Shown here in pieces: positions 6,179-10,533 of a stretch of DNA of 10,533 bases; position 1 is the stretch's first letter; each line of letters begins with the position of its first letter. Source of the DNA: Fidelibacterota bacterium (lineage in GTDB: Bacteria; Fidelibacterota; UBA8477); contig JAIPJR010000081.1 in NCBI GenBank assembly GCA_021734045.1, forward strand, positions 1 through 10,533, in the 5' to 3' direction. The translations under genes and the position numbers were made by a program. The notes beneath the pieces were generated by a model. That model was not told where the DNA came from, ran no database searches, and saw nothing but the letters and a program-made list of their open reading frames with translations.

Positions 6179-6191
6179 AAAAGCTTGGAAA
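6166..6191. promoter_or_regulatory. Inverted repeat TTTCCAA-N12-TTGGAAA at the uvrA promoter
   Basis: A perfect 7-bp inverted repeat overlapping the candidate -10 box and ending just before the AAGGA ribosome-binding site (6193-6197). It could be an operator or an mRNA hairpin affecting uvrA translation; the AT-rich loop makes either plausible. Confidence 0.4.
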
Positions 6192-6201
6192 GAAGGACGG
6201 C

Positions 6202-9066
6202 ATGCTATCTGATAAATTGATCATTCGCGGCGCCCGCGAGCATAATCTCAAAAACATTAATCTGGAATTACCTCGCAATAAATTCATTGTTATTACCGGT
6301 TTGTCCGGCTCGGGAAAAACTTCGCTGGCATTTGACACCATTTACGCCGAAGGACAGCGGCGGTATGTGGAATCCCTCTCGGCTTATGCCCGCCAATTCC
6401 TGGGATTGATGGAAAAACCGGATGTTGACAGCATCGAAGGACTTTCTCCAGCCATTTCCATCGAACAAAAATCAGCCTCCCGGAATCCACGCTCCACCGT
6501 GGGAACGGTTACGGAAATCCACGACTACCTGCGGCTGTTGTTTGCCCGCATCGGGCATCCCCATTGCTACAATTGTGGCCGGCCGATTTCCCGGCAATCG
6601 GTACAGCAGATTGTCGACACCATTCTGAATCTCCCGGAGAATGCCCATATTCAGGTGCTTTCACCGCTGGTGAGAGGGCGGAAAGGGGAGTTCAAAGAGA
6701 TTTTCAAGGAGATTAAGCGGGAAGGATTTGTGCGGGTGCGCCTGGACGGGAAGATTTACGAAATCGGTCAGCTCCCTAAAATTGATAAAAAGAAAAATCA
6801 CAATGTGGAAGTGGTGGTGGACCGACTGGTGATTCGGGACGACATCAAGGAGCGGCTCACCGATTCGGTGGAGTTGGCGCTGAAGCATGGCAGCGGGAAG
6901 GTGATCATTGATGTGGTGGGTGAAGAGGAGCGGATTTTTTCCGAGCATTACGCCTGCCCTTATTGCGAAATCAGCTACCCGGATTTGGAACCGCGTCTGT
7001 TTTCCTTCAACAGCCCTTTTGGTGCCTGTAGTGAATGTGACGGTCTGGGAACCAAAACGGCCATTGATGAAGATTTAATCATTCCGGATAAGCGGAAGAG
7101 TCTTATGCAGGGTGCGGTAGTGCCGCTGGGTGAGCAGCCCCGGGGTAGCTGGTATGCCGCCATTCTCAAGAGCCTGGCAAAGCATTACGGATTCAGCTTT
7201 ACCAAGCCCTGGAAAGAGCTGTCACCGGAGGCGCAGCACGCCATTATTTATGGTACCGAAGGTGAAAAAATCAAAATGCAATACGAATCCAAAACATTTA
7301 AAGGTGAATATGACGGGGCCTGGGAAGGGGTGATCAAAAACCTGCAGCGGCGCTACTCCCAGACCACATCGCCCGGGATTCGGAATTGGATTGAAAGTTT
7401 CATGAGTTCCCACAAATGCGCCCATTGTGCCGGCACCCGGTTGCGGGTAGAGGCGCGGCACGTGTTCATTGGTGGGAAGTCGGTGGCGCAGCTTTCTGAC
7501 ATGACCATCCGGGATTTGCTGCACTTTTTTGAAAACCTGGATCTGACTGAAACCGAAGAGCAGATCGGCTATCAGGTATTGAAGGAGATCCGCTCGCGAC
7601 TGCGCTTTTTGAACAATGTGGGGCTGAATTATCTCACCCTCTCCCGAACTGCCAGTACGCTGTCCGGCGGGGAGGCGCAGCGCATTCGCCTGGCCACCCA
7701 GATCGGATCCCAGTTGGTGGGTGTGCTGTATATTCTGGACGAACCCTCCATTGGTCTGCATCAGCGGGATAATCACCGACTCATTGACACGCTCATGAAT
7801 TTGCGTGATCTGGGGAATACGGTGCTGGTGATCGAGCATGATCAGGAGACCATGGAAGAGGCGGATCTGTTGGTGGATATGGGGCCTGGTGCCGGTGAAC
7901 GTGGGGGTTATGTGGTAGCGGTGGATACACCGGAAGGCATTAAAAAACATCCAAAATCCATAACCGGACAGTACTTAAGCGGGAAGCTGGAAATTGAAAT
8001 TCCCGAAAAACGCCGTAAGGGAAAAAAGCGCGCCGTGAGCATCACAGGTGCCCGGGGCAATAATTTGCAGAAAGTTTCCGTGGATTTGCCGCTGGGAAAA
8101 TTCATCTGCGTGACGGGTGTTTCCGGGTCTGGCAAAAGCTCCCTCATCAATCAAACGCTCTACCCGGCCATGGCGCGGGCACTATTTGGCTCCAAGCTGG
8201 TGCCGCTGGCTTACGAATCCATTGACGGGCTGGCTTATGTGGATAAGGTGGTGGACATTGACCAGTCGCCCATCGGCCGGACGCCCCGCTCTAATCCGGC
8301 GACCTATACCGGTTCCTTCACATTTATCCGTGATTTGTTCGCTAATCTGCCTGAATCCAGACTGCGGGGTTATAAGCCGGGTCGCTTTTCCTTCAATGTG
8401 AAGGGCGGACGCTGCGAAAGCTGTCAGGGTGATGGCATTAAAAAGATTGAAATGCATTTTCTTCCGGATGTCTATGTGAAATGCGAAGCCTGTAATGGCA
8501 AGCGGTATAACCGGGAGACGCTGGAAATCGCTTATAAGGGTAAAAATATTGCCCAGGTGCTGGATATGAGCGTAGAGGAGGCGGCTGGTTTTTTCCAGGC
8601 CATTCCCGGGTTAAAGCGCAAACTGAAAACCCTGGTGGATGTGGGGTTAGGCTATATCAAGCTGGGTCAGCAGGCCACGACCCTTTCCGGTGGTGAGGCG
8701 CAGCGGGTGAAGCTGGCCAGTGAATTGTCCCGCGTGGGGACAGGAAATACTTTCTACATATTGGATGAACCGACCACGGGATTGCATTTTGATGATGTGA
8801 AGATGCTGTTGAATGTCCTGAACCGCCTGGTGGATAAAGGCAATACGGTTCTGGTGATTGAGCATAATCTGGATGTGATCAAATCAGCGGATCACATCAT
8901 TGATCTGGGACCGGAAGGTGGTGATCAGGGCGGTCAAATTATCGCCACCGGGACGCCGGAAGCGGTGGCCAAGAATGAAGCCAGTCATACGGGACGTTAT
9001 TTAAAACAGATGCTGGAAAAAAGGCAGGCAGGATCGGCAGGAGAGCCAGAGAAGGTAGCAGGGTAA
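6202..9066 (+). CDS. uvrA: UvrABC excision-repair damage sensor UvrA
   Basis: This complete 954-residue UvrA is the ATP-dependent dimer that finds bulky DNA lesions with UvrB and starts nucleotide excision repair in the cytosol. It holds two ABC ATPase modules. The first has Walker [10 protein letters not shown] (33-41), signature LSGGEAQR (487-494), Walker [11 protein letters not shown] (511-520) and H-loop VIEHD (543-547). The second has Walker [10 protein letters not shown] (639-647), signature LSGGEAQR (828-835), Walker [11 protein letters not shown] (853-862) and VIEHN. Zinc-binding CxxC pairs are all intact at 122/125, 252/255, 276/279, 406/409, 738/741 and 761/764. AAGGA lies 4 nt before the ATG. 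Length is close to E. coli UvrA (940). The last ~14 residues ([14 protein letters not shown]) look low-complexity and adjoin repeat DNA. It has no evident operon partner. Confidence 0.98.
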   Translation: MLSDKLIIRGAREHNLKNINLELPRNKFIVITGLSGSGKTSLAFDTIYAEGQRRYVESLSAYARQFLGLMEKPDVDSIEGLSPAISIEQKSASRNPRSTVGTVTEIHDYLRLLFARIGHPHCYNCGRPISRQSVQQIVDTILNLPENAHIQVLSPLVRGRKGEFKEIFKEIKREGFVRVRLDGKIYEIGQLPKIDKKKNHNVEVVVDRLVIRDDIKERLTDSVELALKHGSGKVIIDVVGEEERIFSEHYACPYCEISYPDLEPRLFSFNSPFGACSECDGLGTKTAIDEDLIIPDKRKSLMQGAVVPLGEQPRGSWYAAILKSLAKHYGFSFTKPWKELSPEAQHAIIYGTEGEKIKMQYESKTFKGEYDGAWEGVIKNLQRRYSQTTSPGIRNWIESFMSSHKCAHCAGTRLRVEARHVFIGGKSVAQLSDMTIRDLLHFFENLDLTETEEQIGYQVLKEIRSRLRFLNNVGLNYLTLSRTASTLSGGEAQRIRLATQIGSQLVGVLYILDEPSIGLHQRDNHRLIDTLMNLRDLGNTVLVIEHDQETMEEADLLVDMGPGAGERGGYVVAVDTPEGIKKHPKSITGQYLSGKLEIEIPEKRRKGKKRAVSITGARGNNLQKVSVDLPLGKFICVTGVSGSGKSSLINQTLYPAMARALFGSKLVPLAYESIDGLAYVDKVVDIDQSPIGRTPRSNPATYTGSFTFIRDLFANLPESRLRGYKPGRFSFNVKGGRCESCQGDGIKKIEMHFLPDVYVKCEACNGKRYNRETLEIAYKGKNIAQVLDMSVEEAAGFFQAIPGLKRKLKTLVDVGLGYIKLGQQATTLSGGEAQRVKLASELSRVGTGNTFYILDEPTTGLHFDDVKMLLNVLNRLVDKGNTVLVIEHNLDVIKSADHIIDLGPEGGDQGGQIIATGTPEAVAKNEASHTGRYLKQMLEKRQAGSAGEPEKVAG

Positions 9067-9069
9067 CAG

Positions 9070-9189
9070 GTGAGCGAGTATGCGAGTAAGCGAATGAGGA
9101 AAATCCCAAATCACAAGCATCAAATCTCAAACAAATCCCAAATCGGAAAGCTTAATTCTCAAAACAGAAATCCGACCCATCCACGTTTA
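9070..9189 (+). repeat. Duplicated 120-nt intergenic block, copy A
   Basis: This block begins 4 nt after the uvrA stop. Its head is three octamers, GTGAGCGA, GTATGCGA, GTAAGCGA. Then 79 nt (9096-9174) are identical to 9321-9399, including the word runs AAATCCCAAATCACAAGC and AAATCCCAAATCGG. The last 15 nt differ at three positions from copy B. The offset is 225 nt throughout. The perfect core points to recent duplication or gene conversion. Confidence 0.92.
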
Positions 9190-9219
9190 CTTGTCGCGTC
9201 GTAATCCGGAAGTTGCCGG
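9190..9219 (+). repeat. Copy 2 of the element related to 5515-5545
   Basis: CTTGTCGCGTCG then TAATCCGGAAGTTGCCGG; see the copy before uvrA. It sits between the two 120-nt blocks and is absent after copy B, so it looks like a separate insertion or a lost segment. Confidence 0.45.
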
Positions 9220-9250
9220 ACGAAGACGGATCCGTGGTAAAAATAATCTT

Positions 9251-9280
9251 CATCTGTGTTTGTCTGTGTTCATCTGTGGC
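9251..9280 (+). repeat. 10-nt word repeat CATCTGTGTT x3
   Basis: Three imperfect decamers in a row: CATCTGTGTT, TGTCTGTGTT, CATCTGTGGC. This style of word repeat is common between genes in many environmental bacterial genomes; its function is not established. Confidence 0.6.
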
Positions 9281-9286
9281 TAATAA

Positions 9287-9414
9287 GTGAGCGGGTGAGC
9301 GAGTAAGCGGGTAAGCGAAAGAGGAAAATCCCAAATCACAAGCATCAAATCTCAAACAAATCCCAAATCGGAAAGCTTAATTCTCAAAACAGAAATCCGC
9401 CCAATCCGCGTTTA
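9287..9414 (+). repeat. Duplicated 120-nt block, copy B, with an extra octamer
   Basis: The head has four octamers, GTGAGCGG, GTGAGCGA, GTAAGCGG, GTAAGCGA (9287-9318), one more than copy A, then the 79-nt core identical to 9096-9174. The alignable block is 9295-9414, with six mismatches to copy A in 120 nt. The octamer count difference suggests slippage in the head. Confidence 0.9.
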
Positions 9415-9418
9415 AAAC

Positions 9419-9460
9419 TCTCTGCGAGCTTTGCGTCATCTCTGCGCCCTCAGCGGTTAA
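9419..9460 (+). repeat. Word repeat of CTCTGCG / CTTTGCG type
   Basis: Iterated degenerate words TCTCTGCG, GCTTTGCG, ATCTCTGCG and CCCTCAGCGG, followed by TTAA. It is distinct from the CATCTGTG family and directly follows copy B. No coding or RNA function is evident. Confidence 0.55.
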
Positions 9461-9495
9461 ATGCCTTTTGCTTCCTGTGGTTTAAAAAATCAGAC

Positions 9496-9523
9496 ATCGA
9501 ATCAATCGAATGGAATCGAATGG
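9496..9523 (+). repeat. Short ATCGAATGG direct repeats
   Basis: Three iterations of ATCGAAT(C/G)(A/G): ATCGAATCA, ATCGAATGGA, ATCGAATGG. Spacing of 9-10 nt. Confidence 0.55.
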
Positions 9524-9543
9524 TTTTAGATGGCAGAAATCCC

Positions 9544-9561
9544 AAACCCCGTCAGGGGTTT
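9544..9561 (+). repeat. 7-bp hairpin AAACCCC-GTCA-GGGGTTT
   Basis: A perfect inverted repeat with a 4-nt loop followed by TTCTC. It could act as a weak terminator, but it lies almost 480 nt after the uvrA stop and the T run is short, so a dispersed palindromic repeat is at least as likely. Confidence 0.45.
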
Positions 9562-9667
9562 TCTCACCTGTAAAAAATACTTGGCATCAGTAATATTTGC
9601 GTGCAAACTCCCGACAGACCGCTAAACATAAGCAAAAAACTTATAAAAACCGGATACCAATTCAAAC

Positions 9668-10533
9668 ATGAAGCCCCATTTATTTTCTTCCATTCTCATT
9701 AGCAGGGTAATAATCCTCACCAGTGTCATGATTCTCTTCTCCGCTTGCCAGGAGCCGGAAAAACCGGAACCCTACCCCGACAGTGACCTGGTGCTGGAAA
9801 AACTGGATGTTTCCTGCACCGAAGCCTGGCTGAAAGTATCGCTGACCCAGATCGACTCCGGTGCTATGACTTCCATTCCCGTCATCCTGACCCGGGATGG
9901 TGAGACGATTCAGTCCTTTGCCTTCACACCACCGGAGACGCTGGTTGTGGATGCGGGACTCAATCCTTCTCACAGCTACCAGTATCAGGCGCAGCGTCAG
10001 TCGGTGCACGACAATAAGATCATCAATTCCAGCAACAACCTCACCGTCACCACCCTGGACACCACCAGTCATGACTTTACCTGGAGCATAGACACCCTGG
10101 GGAATTACGGCAGCTATTTCAACGATGTAGCCATTATTGATGAGAACAATATCTGGGCAGTTGGGGATATTGAAACGGACAGTGGGCGATTTAATCTGGC
10201 AAAGTGGGATGGCGAGCGGTGGAATTTAAATCTCTTTGGTGTACCGGGCGTCACTGGCGATGGCATTTTCGCTTTTTCTGAAGATAATGTGTGGATCACG
10301 ACAGGGATTATTTATCACTGGAATCATGGAACATGGGAACGCTACCATCTTTGGGATATGGGAGTTTTAAATCTCGACGATGGCGGGGTATCCAGTGTCT
10401 GGGGCTCCTCGCCGGAGGATGTGTGGTTTGTGGGGAATGGCGGGAGTATTGTGCATTATGACGGGAGCGGGTTTACCCGGCTGGAAAGCGGGACGGATAT
10501 AAATCTGAAAGATATTTATGGCATTGCTACACA
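9668..10533 (+). CDS. Secreted lipoprotein with FN3-like domain and propeller-like repeats, 3' end outside window
   Basis: The frame is open for 288 residues from ATG 9668 to the right edge. A signal peptide with hydrophobic core VIILTSVMILF precedes a lipobox-like FSAC with C27 as the probable lipidated residue (Phe at -3 is unusual, Leu at -4). An Asp/Glu/Pro-rich linker leads to an FN3-like beta domain (about 41-131). From about 150, repeats with the pattern 'dva.id.nNIWAVGD..AKWDGERW' appear: residues 153-190, 199-228 (SEDNVWITTG, HWNHGTWERY), 243-277 (SSPEDVWFVGNGGSIVHYDG) and a further one starting at 280. These look like beta-propeller blades. No Shine-Dalgarno sequence is visible; the leader is AT-rich. 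Probably anchored to the outside of the cell envelope; substrate or partner unknown. I do not recognise a named gene. Confidence 0.85.
   Translation, partial: MKPHLFSSILISRVIILTSVMILFSACQEPEKPEPYPDSDLVLEKLDVSCTEAWLKVSLTQIDSGAMTSIPVILTRDGETIQSFAFTPPETLVVDAGLNPSHSYQYQAQRQSVHDNKIINSSNNLTVTTLDTTSHDFTWSIDTLGNYGSYFNDVAIIDENNIWAVGDIETDSGRFNLAKWDGERWNLNLFGVPGVTGDGIFAFSEDNVWITTGIIYHWNHGTWERYHLWDMGVLNLDDGGVSSVWGSSPEDVWFVGNGGSIVHYDGSGFTRLESGTDINLKDIYGIAT

Noticed and set aside
5641-6180. Four overlapping plus-strand open frames with repeated PSRGDLFHSL-like peptides
   Set aside because: They are translations of the 104-bp tandem repeat in shifting frames; the period is not a multiple of three and no start signals are present.
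7222-7950. 242-codon minus-strand open frame inside uvrA
   Set aside because: It is antisense to UvrA sequence holding the first ABC signature and Walker B motif; the translation is Ile/His/Gln-rich with no recognisable domain.
8939-9355. Two minus-strand frames with the same MRFDACDLGFSSFAY start
   Set aside because: The shared peptide arises because the duplicated block is offset by 225 nt, a multiple of three; the frames have no ribosome-binding site and one runs into the uvrA coding end.
9544-9561. Rho-independent terminator for uvrA
   Set aside because: The hairpin is almost 480 nt past the stop codon and is followed by TTCTC rather than a T run; kept only as a palindromic repeat.

Overview
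The window reads as a bacterial chromosome segment. I favour a member of the FCB assemblage (Bacteroidota/Ignavibacteriota/Calditrichota/Neomarinimicrobiota-like). The support is indirect: the unfinished lipoprotein at the right end has a WD/propeller-like 'NIWAVGD...AKWDGERW' style common in those lineages, and the intergenic spaces hold the short word-like repeats I associate with them. No rRNA, tRNA or phylogenetic marker settles it; UvrA at 6202-9066 is the best gene for placing the organism.

Layout. (1) 1-660, minus strand: a toxin-first toxin-antitoxin pair, with a RelE/HigB (Gp49-like) toxin overlapping a HigA-like XRE antitoxin that runs off the left edge, and a perfect palindrome upstream as probable operator. 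(2) 816-1400, plus strand: an unrecognised small membrane protein with a cytosolic PH-like domain. (3) 1510-5285, minus strand: a five-gene arsenic-resistance cluster in the order arsR, COG0701/ArsP-type permease, thioredoxin-coupled arsC, CxxC mini-thioredoxin, acr3. Two matched 20-bp palindromes (ATTTCG-N8-CGAAAT), one before arsR and one before the permease, look like the ArsR operators. (4) 5433-6201: non-coding DNA with several hairpins and a four-copy 104-bp tandem repeat that stops 85 bp before uvrA. (5) 6202-9066, plus strand: a complete uvrA. (6) 9067-9667: non-coding mosaic of duplicated 120-nt blocks, octanucleotide runs and short word-like repeats. (7) 9668 to the right edge: 5' part of a lipoprotein with an FN3-like domain followed by propeller-like repeats.

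How the genes work together. In the ars cluster, arsenate would be reduced by ArsC using the thioredoxin pool and the arsenite exported by Acr3. The permease and CxxC protein add a second thiol/metalloid export route, and ArsR would repress both its own gene and the downstream genes until arsenite binds its CVC motif. UvrA is the damage sensor of nucleotide excision repair and has no evident functional link to the ars genes.

I see no clear undescribed enzymatic or defence system. The least explained material is the repeat DNA on both sides of uvrA, including a related ~30-nt element present on each side, and the shared ars operators.
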